From DATLGB01 sp963740765 (GTDB taxonomy: Bacteria; Actinomycetota; Thermoleophilia; Solirubrobacterales; Solirubrobacteraceae), in contig CAVUFN010000008.1 of NCBI GenBank assembly GCA_963740765.1, forward strand, positions 124,001 to 188,000: 64,000 nt of DNA, read 5' to 3'. Positions 8,718 through 17,601 of the stretch are shown piece after piece (position 1 is the first letter of the stretch; every line of letters starts with the position of its first letter). Made by a program: the position numbers and the translations under genes. The notes beneath the pieces are model-generated. The model saw nothing but the letters and a program-made list of their open reading frames with translations. It searched no databases and had not been told where the DNA came from.

Positions 8718-10109
8718 GTGAGCGAGCTCGGGCCCCTCCTCGCCGCGCTCGACGCGGGCGAGACATCGTCGGTCGAGCTCGTGGACGCGGCGCTGGCGCG
8801 GATCGACGCGGCCGCGGACCTGTGCGCGTTCCGCGTGGTGCGCCACGAGGCAGCGCGGGCGGAAGCCGCGGATGCCGACGCCCGGCGCGCCGCGGGTCAG
8901 CGGGCGCCCCTGCTCGGCGTGCCGGTGGCGGTCAAGGACGACATGGACGTCGCCGGGGAGACGACCAAGTTCGGCTGCGCGGGCGAGTTCGCGCCGGCGG
9001 CCGCCGACGCGGAGGCGGTGCGACGGCTGCGCGCGGCCGGGGCGGTGATCGTCGGCAAGACGAACACGCCCGAGCTGGGGCAGTGGCCGTTCACGGAGGG
9101 GCCTGCCTTCGGCGTCACCCGCAACCCGTACGACCTCGATCGCACGCCCGGCGGCTCGAGCGGGGGGTCGGCGGCGGCGGTGGCGGCGGGCCTGGTCCCG
9201 CTCGCGCTCGGATCGGACGGCGCCGGCTCCGTGCGGATCCCGGCTGCCTGGACCGGCCTCGTCGGCATCAAGCCGCAGCGCGGGCGGATCTCGACCTGGC
9301 CGGAGCCGGAGGCGTTCAACGGGCTGACCTGCATCGGACCGCTGGCGCGCACGGTCGGCGACGCCGCGCGGCTGCTCGACGCGGTGCGGGGCAACCACCC
9401 GGACGAGAAGCATCGCCCCGAGGCGCCGTCGGAGCCGTACGCGCTCGCGGCGGAGCGCGCCGAGCCCGGGCGGCTGCGGATCGGCCTCTCCCTGCGCGCC
9501 GCGTTCTCCGGTGCGCCCTGGCGGCTGGACGAGGAGGTGCGGGCGGCCGTCGAGCGTCTCGCCGGCGTGCTCGAGTCGCTCGGCCACAGCGTCGAGCGGG
9601 TGGAGCCGCCCTACGGCCTCATCGGCGGCCCGTTCATGGCGCGGTCGATGGTCGGCATCCGCGACTGGACCCGGAAGGTGCCCGACGCGAGCCGGCTCGA
9701 CCCGCGCACGCGCCACAATGCGACCACCGGCCTGGCGCTGGCGCCGCTGCTCAAGGGCGCCCGGGCGATCGAGCCCCTGCAGCGGCGCATCATCGGCTCC
9801 GTCTTTCGCAAGGTCGACGTCCTGCTGGCTCCGACCACCGCCCAGCCGCCGCTGAGGATCGGCGCCGCGAAGGGGCTCGGCGGGTGGGCGACGGACAAGG
9901 TCGTCGTCGCCGCGGCGCCGTTCGCGTGGCCGTGGAACGTGCTCGGCTGGCCGGGCGTCAACGTCCCCGCCGGCCTGACCGAGGCGGGCCTGCCGATCGG
10001 CGCCCAGCTGCTCGGTCCGGGGAACGCCGAGCCGCGCCTGATCGCGCTCGCCGCGCAGCTCGAGACGGTCGAGCGCTGGCACGAACGGCGTCCCCGGTCG
10101 GTCGCCTGA
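8718..10109 (+). CDS. Amidase (amidase signature family)
   Basis: A 463-residue amidase. The Ser-cisSer-Lys triad is present: Lys73 in GVPVAVKDDMD, the cis-Ser in the signature TPGGSSGGSAAA (about 143-154), and the nucleophile Ser171 in GSDGAGSVRIP. The family hydrolyses amides from acetamide to aryl amides; without GatB/GatC neighbours it is not the tRNA amidotransferase subunit. The GTG start lies 7 nt after a TAGGCT box, consistent with leaderless expression. No signal peptide is seen, so it is cytoplasmic. Substrate unknown. Confidence 0.9.
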   Translation: MSELGPLLAALDAGETSSVELVDAALARIDAAADLCAFRVVRHEAARAEAADADARRAAGQRAPLLGVPVAVKDDMDVAGETTKFGCAGEFAPAAADAEAVRRLRAAGAVIVGKTNTPELGQWPFTEGPAFGVTRNPYDLDRTPGGSSGGSAAAVAAGLVPLALGSDGAGSVRIPAAWTGLVGIKPQRGRISTWPEPEAFNGLTCIGPLARTVGDAARLLDAVRGNHPDEKHRPEAPSEPYALAAERAEPGRLRIGLSLRAAFSGAPWRLDEEVRAAVERLAGVLESLGHSVERVEPPYGLIGGPFMARSMVGIRDWTRKVPDASRLDPRTRHNATTGLALAPLLKGARAIEPLQRRIIGSVFRKVDVLLAPTTAQPPLRIGAAKGLGGWATDKVVVAAAPFAWPWNVLGWPGVNVPAGLTEAGLPIGAQLLGPGNAEPRLIALAAQLETVERWHERRPRSVA

Positions 10110-10183
10110 CGCAGAGCGGCACGTCCGCCCGCATCGGCGCCCGGCTCATGGCGGGCCTGCAGTCCGCTCTAGCATCGGGGTGC

Positions 10184-12229
10184 ATGAGGAGAGCTCGGTG
10201 GGGAGCGGCCTTCGCGGCTGCGTGCATGGTGTGGGGCGCGGCCCCGGCTGGGGCCGCCGAGCCGACGAAGGAGGACAAGTCCTTCACGGTCAAGGTCGGG
10301 CCGAACCGCGACCAGGAGTGCACGGTCGTCGGATACCTCTACACGCCGCCCGGCGCCGACAAGGATCACCCGGCGCCGGCGATCCTCGCCACCAACGGCT
10401 TCGGCGGCTCGCGCGACGACTTCGACGAGCTCGGGCCGGCGTACGCGAAGCGCGGGTACGTCTTCCTCGCCTACAGCGGCCTGGGCTTCGGCGGCAGCGG
10501 CTGCAAGATCACCCTCGACGACCGCGAGCACGACGGCGCGGCGGGGTCACAGCTGATCGACTTCCTCGGGAGCCTCGACACGGTCAAGAAGGACGGCCCG
10601 GCCGATCCGCGCGTCGGCATGATCGGCGGTTCCTACGGCGGCCAGATCCAGTTCGCCGTCGCCGGCGTCGACAAGCGCCTCGACACGATCATCCCGCAGA
10701 TCACCTGGAACGACCTGAGCTACTCGCTGGCGCCCAACAACACCGACTTCACCGGTGGGGTGACCTACGGCACGCCGGGCGTCGTCAAGATCGACTGGCC
10801 GGTGCTGTTCTTCGGCCTCGGCACGGGCCAGGGGCTCGCGGCCGCGCTCGCTGATCCCAGCCATGTCGGCACCTGCCCGAACTTCGCGGACGACGCCTGC
10901 GCCGCGCTGATCGGCGGGGCCGCGCGCGGCTACCTCGACGAAGCGGGCGAGAGGCTGACCCGCAACGCCTCGGTGTCCTCCTACGTCAAGGACATCCGGA
11001 TCCCGACCTTCCTCACCCAGGGCCAGTCGGACAACCTGTTCGACCTCCAGGAGGCCGTCGCCACCTACAAGGCCCTGAAGGCGCAGGGCGTGCCGGTCAA
11101 GATGCTGTGGCGCTCCGCCGGGCACTCCGGCGGTGGCATCGGCACGTCCGAGTCGGACGCCACCGACCTCGAGGGCTCCTACGAGTCCCGCGCGGACCTC
11201 GCCTGGTTCGACCACTACCTCAAGGGCGCCAAGGCCAAGCCGGCGCTCGACTTCAGCTTCCTGACGGACTGGATCCCGTTCGAGGCGGGCGAGGACGCGG
11301 CCGCAGCCGTCGGCGTCGCGCCGTCCTATCCCGCCGCGCCCGGGGCGCCGCTGTACCTGTCCGGGTCGGACGCGCTCGTGGCCGACAAGGCCGCGGTCGA
11401 GGCGGGCACGGCGCCGATGGCCGAGGCCGCCGCGCCGACCAGCCAGGGCGGCGGCGCGGTCGCGCTGCAGGAGGGCAACGACCCGCCGGGGACCAGTGTC
11501 TCCTACACGACCGAGCCGCTGGCCGAGGACCTCGACCTCGCCGGCATCCCGTCCGTGAGCTTCCGCGTCGACGCACCGACCTTCACGGCCGCGGTCGACC
11601 CCGCGCAGAAGCTGCTGCTGTTCGCCAAGCTCTACGACGTCGCGCCGGACGGCACGGCGACGCTGAACCGCGCGCTCGTCTCCGCCGCCCGGGTGGGCGA
11701 CCCGACGAAGCCCGTGACGATCGAGCTTCCAGGGATCGTCCACCGCTACGCGAAGGGCCACCGCCTGCGGGTGACGATCGCGACCAGTTCGGCGACGCAC
11801 CGTGGCGGTCTCGGCGCCGGTCCCGTCACGATCGCGACCTCACCCCAGGACCCCGGCGTCCTGACGATCCCGAAGCTCGGCCCCCAGGCCGGCCCCGTCG
11901 GCTCGGGCCCCAACGGCGCGACGCCGTACGTGGAGAGGCCCGCGACGACGGCCCCGGCCAGGCGCCGCCGGGCGGCCAGGCTGCCCAGGCGGCGCCCCTG
12001 CCGGACGACGCCCAAGCGCATCTCGTTCCGGTTGCGGGCGTCCAAGCGGCTCACGGTCGCGCGCGTCCACGTCAACGGCAGACGCGTCAGGTCGATCCGC
12101 GGCGCGCGCCTGCGCCGCAAGGTGACGATCAAGCTGGCCCGGCGCGTCAAGGCGCACGTGGTCGTGACCTCGGCCATGCGCTCCGGCGAACGGCGGCGGA
12201 ACGGGAGGCACTACCGCGCCTGTGGGTGA
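10184..12229 (+). CDS. Secreted CocE/NonD (X-Pro dipeptidyl-peptidase S15) family hydrolase
   Basis: A 681-residue exported alpha/beta-hydrolase. It has a signal peptide (MRRARWGAAFAAACMVWGAAPAGAA), the S15 nucleophile elbow GMIGGSYGGQ with Ser150, the acid in TQGQSDNLFD, and the His in RSAGHSGGG, then the family's jelly-roll C-terminal domain (YTTEPLAEDLDLAGIPSV onward). A further roughly 100-residue Lys/Arg-rich tail follows the normal family end. It likely cleaves proline peptides or esters outside the cell. The ATG at 10184 lies 8 nt after a TAGCAT box. It ends overlapping the GT4 gene by 8 nt. Confidence 0.85.
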   Translation: MRRARWGAAFAAACMVWGAAPAGAAEPTKEDKSFTVKVGPNRDQECTVVGYLYTPPGADKDHPAPAILATNGFGGSRDDFDELGPAYAKRGYVFLAYSGLGFGGSGCKITLDDREHDGAAGSQLIDFLGSLDTVKKDGPADPRVGMIGGSYGGQIQFAVAGVDKRLDTIIPQITWNDLSYSLAPNNTDFTGGVTYGTPGVVKIDWPVLFFGLGTGQGLAAALADPSHVGTCPNFADDACAALIGGAARGYLDEAGERLTRNASVSSYVKDIRIPTFLTQGQSDNLFDLQEAVATYKALKAQGVPVKMLWRSAGHSGGGIGTSESDATDLEGSYESRADLAWFDHYLKGAKAKPALDFSFLTDWIPFEAGEDAAAAVGVAPSYPAAPGAPLYLSGSDALVADKAAVEAGTAPMAEAAAPTSQGGGAVALQEGNDPPGTSVSYTTEPLAEDLDLAGIPSVSFRVDAPTFTAAVDPAQKLLLFAKLYDVAPDGTATLNRALVSAARVGDPTKPVTIELPGIVHRYAKGHRLRVTIATSSATHRGGLGAGPVTIATSPQDPGVLTIPKLGPQAGPVGSGPNGATPYVERPATTAPARRRRAARLPRRRPCRTTPKRISFRLRASKRLTVARVHVNGRRVRSIRGARLRRKVTIKLARRVKAHVVVTSAMRSGERRRNGRHYRACG

Positions 12230-13487
12230 GCTGGTCCTGCTCTGCGGGCGGGATCCGTTCGCCTACAAGGGCGGCTCGGAGAGCTTCGAGCGCGCCGTCG
12301 GCCTGCTCGCCCGTGACCTCGGGCTGCACGCGCACTTCTTCGCGGTCTCGAACCGCACGGAGGTGGTCGAGCACGAGGAGGGGAGCCTGCACCTCGTGCG
12401 CAGCGTCCCCGGCATGGCGCGCGCGTTCAACGCCGTCCTGCACCGGCCGGCGCTGCAGCGCGGGATCGTCGGCTTCCTGGCGGGGCGGCCAGGGCCCCAC
12501 GTCATCCACGCCTTCGGCGCCTGGGGGGAGATCGGCCGCGCGATCCGCGACACGTTGCGCGCCCGCGGGGTCGCCGTCGAGCTGATCACCACCGCCTGGA
12601 TGGCGATCGAGCACGAGACGCAGGCCAAGCTCGACGACTCGCAGGCGGCCCGGGTGGGCCCGGTGTCGCTGCTGCACCGCTTCGAGCTGTGGCTCACGCG
12701 CTGGTGGAGCGGCCCGTACGAGCACCGCGGCTACCGCGCCAGCCACTGCGTGCTCGTCAACTACGAGTCCGTGCGTGGCTTCCTGCACGAGTACTACGGC
12801 GACGACATGACGATCCGCCGCATCGCCTACACGCCGCCGACCGGATGGGACGCGCTGCCGCCGCGCACGAGCGCCGAGCCGCCGCTCGTGCTCACCGTCA
12901 GCCGCCACGACGGGCGCAAGGGCCTCGACGTGCTGATCGACGCGCTCGCGCTGCTGCGCGACCGCGGGGTCGCGTTCCGCGCCTGCCTGCCGGGCGGCGG
13001 CGTCCTGCTCGGCGCGCACCGCGCGCAGGTGCGCCGCCTGGACCTGGAGGACCGCGTCGAGCTCCCCGGCCGGGTGCCGGAGGTCATGCCGTACCTGCGC
13101 CGCGCCGACGTCTTCGTCCTGCCCTCGACGCAGGAGGGCAGCGGCTCCGTGTCGGTGCTGGAGGCGCTGCAGGCCGGGTGCGCGATCGTCTCCACCGACG
13201 TCGACGGCCTGCCGGAGGACCTCACGGACGAGCAGGACGCGCTGCTCGTCGCACCCTCGGATCCGGCGGTGCTGGCGGCCGCGCTCGAGCGGCTGATCGG
13301 CGACCGGGGGCTGCGGGAGCGCCTCGGCGCCGCCGCGCGAGCGACCTACGAGGCGCGGTTCTCGCCGGCGGTCGCCGCGGCCGACCTCGGCGCGGTGTAC
13401 GCGGAGCTGGGCCTGCCCGCGCGGGCGATCGCCTCGGCGACGCGCGCGACGTCGGCTTCGGTGACGGACGGGCCGGACGGCAGGTAG
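12222..13487 (+). CDS. Glycosyltransferase family 4 (GT-B)
   Basis: A 421-residue retaining-type glycosyltransferase. The N-terminal acceptor domain begins CGRDPFAYKGGSESFERAV; the C-terminal donor domain has SRHDGRKGLDVLIDAL and the nucleotide-sugar motif STQEGSGSVSVLEALQAG. It transfers a sugar from an NDP donor at the cytoplasmic membrane face. The GTG start follows a GGGAGG box (about 12203-12208) and overlaps the peptidase stop. Its last 142 nt lie antisense to the 3' end of the PP-loop/DegT gene, placing it with the glycan cluster that follows. Confidence 0.85.
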   Translation: MGELVLLCGRDPFAYKGGSESFERAVGLLARDLGLHAHFFAVSNRTEVVEHEEGSLHLVRSVPGMARAFNAVLHRPALQRGIVGFLAGRPGPHVIHAFGAWGEIGRAIRDTLRARGVAVELITTAWMAIEHETQAKLDDSQAARVGPVSLLHRFELWLTRWWSGPYEHRGYRASHCVLVNYESVRGFLHEYYGDDMTIRRIAYTPPTGWDALPPRTSAEPPLVLTVSRHDGRKGLDVLIDALALLRDRGVAFRACLPGGGVLLGAHRAQVRRLDLEDRVELPGRVPEVMPYLRRADVFVLPSTQEGSGSVSVLEALQAGCAIVSTDVDGLPEDLTDEQDALLVAPSDPAVLAAALERLIGDRGLRERLGAAARATYEARFSPAVAAADLGAVYAELGLPARAIASATRATSASVTDGPDGR

Positions 13488-15988
13488 AGCCCAGTTCGCC
13501 CGAGTCGCTCGGCGACAGGCAGGCGGCGGCCGCGGCGCTCGCGCAGGTAGGCGGGCTGGAGGTGCAGCGGGACGAAGAAGGTGCGCGTCTCGATGCCCTC
13601 GGCGGCGAGCCGCTCGCGCAGGGTGTCGCGGTCGCAGCCGAACGCGTCGCCGACCAGGACGCCGAACATCCAGTGGACGCTCTCGAGGCCGGCATGGGCG
13701 GGCGGCAGCGTGAGGCCCTCGATGCCGCGCAGCGCCTCCGTGTACCGGGCCGCGGTCGCCTGCCGCCGTCCCACCAGCTCCGCCAGCCGCTCGACCTGGC
13801 CGAGCCCGACGGCGGCCTGCAGGCTCGTCATGCGGAAGTTGTGCGCCCGCAGCCGGTGCCAGAAGTGGCGCTCGGGCGAGAAGCCGTGGTCGCGCAACTC
13901 GCGCGCGAGCGCCGCGACCGCCGGGTCCGAGGTGGTCACGACCCCGCCCTCGCCCGTGGTGAGGATCTTGTTGCCGTAGAACGAGAAGGCCGCGGCGACG
14001 CCGTGGCTGCCGACGGGCGCTCCGTGGGCGCGGGCGCCGTGCGCTTCGGCGGCGTCCTCGATCAGCGCGAGGCCGTTGCGCGCGGCGATCGCGCGCAGCG
14101 GTCCGGGGTCGGCGGGCTGCCCGTAGGTGTGCACCACGACGATCGCGCGCGTGCGGGACGTGATCGCCGCGGCGGCCGCATCCGGGTCGAGGTTCCAGGT
14201 CGACGCATCGGTGTCGGCGAACACCGGGATGGCGCCGAGGTGGCTGGCGGCGTTGGCGGTGGCGACCATCGTGAAGGCGGGCATGATCACCTCGTCGCCC
14301 GCATCGATCCCGGCGGCGGCGTAGGCCAGCTGCAGCGCGGCGCCGCCGCTCGAGCAGGCGACGGCGTGCTCGGTCCCGGCCGCCTCCGCGAACGCGCGCT
14401 CGAAGCGCCCGACGAACGGCCCGGTGGAGGAGATGTAGTTGTCGTCGAGGGCCTGCTCGACGTAGCGGCGCTCGTTGCCGGTCAGGTCCGTGTCGGCGAC
14501 GCGCAGCGGCCGGTCCCCGCGCAGCACGGGCTCGGGGCCCGGGATCAGGTGGCGCAGCGGCGCGAGCTCGGCCTCGGCCGGTGGCGGCGGGACGCGCGGA
14601 CGCGCCTGGACGGGAGCGACGGGACCGGCGCGCGACGGGCGCCGGCGGTCGAGCGCGGGGTCGGTCAACGGCGCGGCGATCCAGTCCGAAAGGGCGAGCG
14701 TCCGCTGCAGCGCGGCCTGGTCCTCGCCGTCCGTCTGCGGGGTGAAGTGCTCGTCGACGATGGCCCGGACGCCCTCGCGCAGCGGCGGGTCGAGCAGCTC
14801 CAGCAGCGCGCCCGCGTAGCCGGGCTCGGGGTCCTCGCCGCCCGTCAGCCCGTCACGCAGCGTCGCGTAGGTCGCCACGTCCGCGGGACCGGCGAAGGCC
14901 GCCATCGCCTCCGGGGTCAGACGCCGCAGGCAGCGCTGGAGCTGGCCGGTGAGCGTGCCGGCGAAGGCGAGGCTGGGGACGGTCCGGCGCGTGGGGAAGG
15001 TCGTGCGGCCGGGCCACCAGGCGTCGGCGTTGCGGATCAGCGTCCCGGCGTCCATCCCCGCCGCCGCCGGGTCCACGCCCTCCGCCATCAGGTTGAAGGC
15101 GACGTGGGCGCACTCCTTGCAGGCGCTGCACGCGCGCTCGTCGAGGCCCATCTCCCAGCACGAGAACTGCAGGTCGCGCAGGTCCGGATAGCGGTGGGCG
15201 AGCACGCGCTGGATCTGGAACTGGCGCAGCGGGACGGTGAGCCCGCCGTAGCGGATGCCGGTCGGCGCCAGCAGCGCCTGGAGGGCGCGCTGCGTCACGG
15301 CCGAGTACATGAGGTGCTGGTGCTGGACGATCCGGCCGTCGATGCGGGCGCTGCCCTGCACCTCGGCCTCCGAGGCCAGCGCGACGCGCCCCGCGCCGCG
15401 CGCGTGGGCGACGGCGAACGCGGTGGCGAAGTACAGCAGGCAGTCCGTGAGCTCGGTGACCGCGACGCCGTAGCGCTCGCCTGCGTATCCGTTGTCGAGC
15501 GCGCCGCGCAGGTCGGAACCGACCTCGACCAGCTCGACGTCCCGGCGGGCCACGACCTCGGTCAGCGCGCGGTGGCGCCCGGCCGCGGTGTGGTCGTGCA
15601 GATCGGAGAGGGGCGAGGTGGTGGTGACGAGCAGGGTGCGCCGGCCGAGCTCCTCGAGCAGGCCGAGTTGGGCCAGGGAGTCGCGGCCGCCGCTGAAGGC
15701 AGCCACGACGAGGTCCGGGTCGGCCGCCGCCGGGGCGAGCGGCGCGAGCGCCGGGCCGGTCTCGACCAGGTCCACCCGGCGGGCGAAGTCGCGGCGGGCG
15801 GGGTCCAGGACGCGCACCTCGAGCGCCCAGGTCAGCGCGTCGGTGAGGCGCAGCCACGCCTCGCGCTCGCCCGGGGCGAGGCGGACGGGCAGGACGACGC
15901 GGCAGGGGCGGATCAGCACCCACTGCGGGTGCAGGCACGCGAGCGCCAGCCGCCACCACACCGCGGCGGGCACAGCGGCGACGTCCAC
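13346..15988 (-). CDS. Fusion of QueC-like PP-loop ATPase and DegT/DnrJ/EryC1/StrS aminotransferase
   Basis: An 880-residue two-domain protein. Residues about 1-460: a PP-loop domain with SGGRDS (99-104) and a C-x9-C-x2-C-x2-C zinc site (Cys277, 287, 290, 293), the arrangement of QueC-type enzymes that adenylate a carboxylate and form amide or nitrile. Residues about 495-865: a sugar aminotransferase with NYISSTGPFV, FADTDASTWNLD and the PLP lysine in SFYGNKILTTGEGG (Lys674). The pair suggests amination plus amidation of a nucleotide sugar, which is inference. The family N-terminus (MREIRL...) is found 5' at 16112 but in another frame (1-nt shift near 16083), so the true gene probably begins at 16112. 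Its 3' end overlaps the GT4 gene. Confidence 0.8.
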   Translation of the reverse strand: MDVAAVPAAVWWRLALACLHPQWVLIRPCRVVLPVRLAPGEREAWLRLTDALTWALEVRVLDPARRDFARRVDLVETGPALAPLAPAAADPDLVVAAFSGGRDSLAQLGLLEELGRRTLLVTTTSPLSDLHDHTAAGRHRALTEVVARRDVELVEVGSDLRGALDNGYAGERYGVAVTELTDCLLYFATAFAVAHARGAGRVALASEAEVQGSARIDGRIVQHQHLMYSAVTQRALQALLAPTGIRYGGLTVPLRQFQIQRVLAHRYPDLRDLQFSCWEMGLDERACSACKECAHVAFNLMAEGVDPAAAGMDAGTLIRNADAWWPGRTTFPTRRTVPSLAFAGTLTGQLQRCLRRLTPEAMAAFAGPADVATYATLRDGLTGGEDPEPGYAGALLELLDPPLREGVRAIVDEHFTPQTDGEDQAALQRTLALSDWIAAPLTDPALDRRRPSRAGPVAPVQARPRVPPPPAEAELAPLRHLIPGPEPVLRGDRPLRVADTDLTGNERRYVEQALDDNYISSTGPFVGRFERAFAEAAGTEHAVACSSGGAALQLAYAAAGIDAGDEVIMPAFTMVATANAASHLGAIPVFADTDASTWNLDPDAAAAAITSRTRAIVVVHTYGQPADPGPLRAIAARNGLALIEDAAEAHGARAHGAPVGSHGVAAAFSFYGNKILTTGEGGVVTTSDPAVAALARELRDHGFSPERHFWHRLRAHNFRMTSLQAAVGLGQVERLAELVGRRQATAARYTEALRGIEGLTLPPAHAGLESVHWMFGVLVGDAFGCDRDTLRERLAAEGIETRTFFVPLHLQPAYLRERRGRRLPVAERLGRTGLYLPSGPSVTEADVARVAEAIARAGRPSSAYTAPRSAAATAGENRAS

Positions 15989-16109
15989 CGTGTCGGGGAA
16001 GTCGAGGCGGAAGCCGTCCTGGCGGTAGAGCCCGGACGCCGGCGTCTCCGTCCAGCCGAAGGAGACGGACTGCCCGGCGACCTTTGGCGCGATGCAGGCG
16101 GATCTCGCG

Positions 16110-17601
16110 CATCAGGCGACCGCTCGCGGCGGTCGAGGGCAGGGTCGCTGCAGCGGCGCGGTGATCCAGTCCGACAGCGTGCGGGTGAGCGCTCGAGCGC
16201 GGCGGCGTCCTCGCCGTCGTCGCGCGGCGCGAAGTGCTCCTCGATCAGCGCCCGGAGGCGGTCGCGCAGCGGCGGGTCGACAGCTCGACGTAGGCGGCGG
16301 AGTAGCCCGGCTCGGGCGGCCGGGTTGCTGCTGCAGCACCTCGGCGCGCTGGTCGGCGTAGTCGGGCGACGGCCTCGGCGTCCGCGAAGCCGCCATCACG
16401 TCCGGCGTCACCTCCGCGAAGCGACGGGCGAGGCGCGCGGCTCGTAGAACCGCGCCGGAAGGCTCGAGCCCTCGCGGTGCGGTCGTGCGGGCGGGTCGGG
16501 CAGCCACGGATCGCGCCGCGCGCACGACCGTCCCGGCGTCGATCCCGACCGCCGCAGGGTCGACGCCGATCGCCATCAGGTCGAAGCGCGATGCGGGCGC
16601 AGGTCGCGCACGCGCTGCAGCCCCGCCCGCGCCCGTCCGTCCGAGTAGCACGAGAACTGCAGCTCGAGCAGGTCGGGGTAGCGGCGCGCGAGCAGCGTCT
16701 GGGCCTGGAACTGGCCAGGGACGCGATCAGCGGTCCCGTACTCGATGCCCGCCGGCGCGAGCACCGCGGACAGCGCGTCGCTGGGAGACGACCGAGTACA
16801 TGAGGTGGCGGTTCTGGATGATCGAGGCCGCCGCGCCGGCGTGGCGCGCTGGACCTCGTACTCGGAGGCGAGCGCGACGCGGCGACGCGCCGCGGGCGGC
16901 GGCGATGGCGATCGCCGCGGCGGCGTACAGGTGGCAGTCGGTCAGCTCCGAGTCACCGCGACGCCGTAGCGGTCCCAGGCGAACGCGGGATCGGCGACGC
17001 CGCGGAAGTCGGAGCGCACCTCGACGAGCTCGACGTCGCGGCGCTGGGTGATGCTCGTCGCATGCGCCCGCTGCCGCCCGGCGGCGGTCGTGGTCGCTGA
17101 GGCCGGGCATCGGCGAGGTCGTGGTGACCAGCAGGACGCGGCTCGCCGAGCTCCGTCAGCAGCCCGAGCTGGGCGAGCGAGTCGCGCCCGCCGCTGAAGG
17201 CCGCGACCATGAGGTCCGCATCCGCAGGCGGCGGGCGCGAGCGGGGCCAGCGGCGGCCCGGACTCGACGAGGTCGACGCGGCGGGTGTCGTCGGGCGCGC
17301 CGAGGGCGCGGTCCTCCAGCGACCAGGTCAGCGCGTCGACGAGACGCAGCCACAGCTCGCGCTCGCCGGGCGCGAGCCGGACCGGAAGCACGACCCGGCA
17401 CGGCCGCAGCAGCGCCCAGTGGGAGTGGAGGCAGGCGAGCGCGAGGCGCCACCACAGCGGCTCGGGCACGGTGGCGACGTCGATCGGGAACTCGAGCCGG
17501 AACCCCGTGCGCCGGTAGAGCGGTGTGGCGGGCGTGACGGTCCAGCGGAAGTCGACCGCGCGGGACGACACGCGGGGGTGCTCCAGGCGGATCTCGCGCA
17601 T
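16110..17601 (-). pseudogene. Second QueC-like PP-loop gene, broken by about a dozen indels
   Basis: A tandem paralogue of the PP-loop half of the neighbouring fusion. The first 370 nt (from the ATG at 17601, TGATG overlap with the GT2 gene) are clean and encode MREIRLEHPRVSS through LVESGPPLAPLAPAA. From about 17230 to 16112 conserved peptide blocks appear in changing frames: VAAFSGGRDSLAQLG, then QRRDVELVEVRSDFRGV, then SELTDCHLY, then ASIIQNRHLMYSVVSQR, then FSCYSDGRARAG and CSACATC in different frames (zinc site), then LMAIGVDPAAVGIDAGTVV, and LSDWITAPL at the end. Peptide conservation between shifts argues for very recent decay or uncorrected sequencing indels. It ends at 16112 with TGATG into the fusion gene. 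Confidence 0.75.

Noticed and set aside
12689..16447. 1252-codon open frame on the plus strand
   Set aside because: It is antisense to the GT4/PP-loop/DegT genes, very Arg/Ala/Gly-rich, with no family motif; a typical shadow frame of high-GC DNA.
16083..17220. Programmed ribosomal frameshifting in the PP-loop paralogue
   Set aside because: There are far too many frame changes, with no common slippery sequence; decay or sequencing error explains it better.
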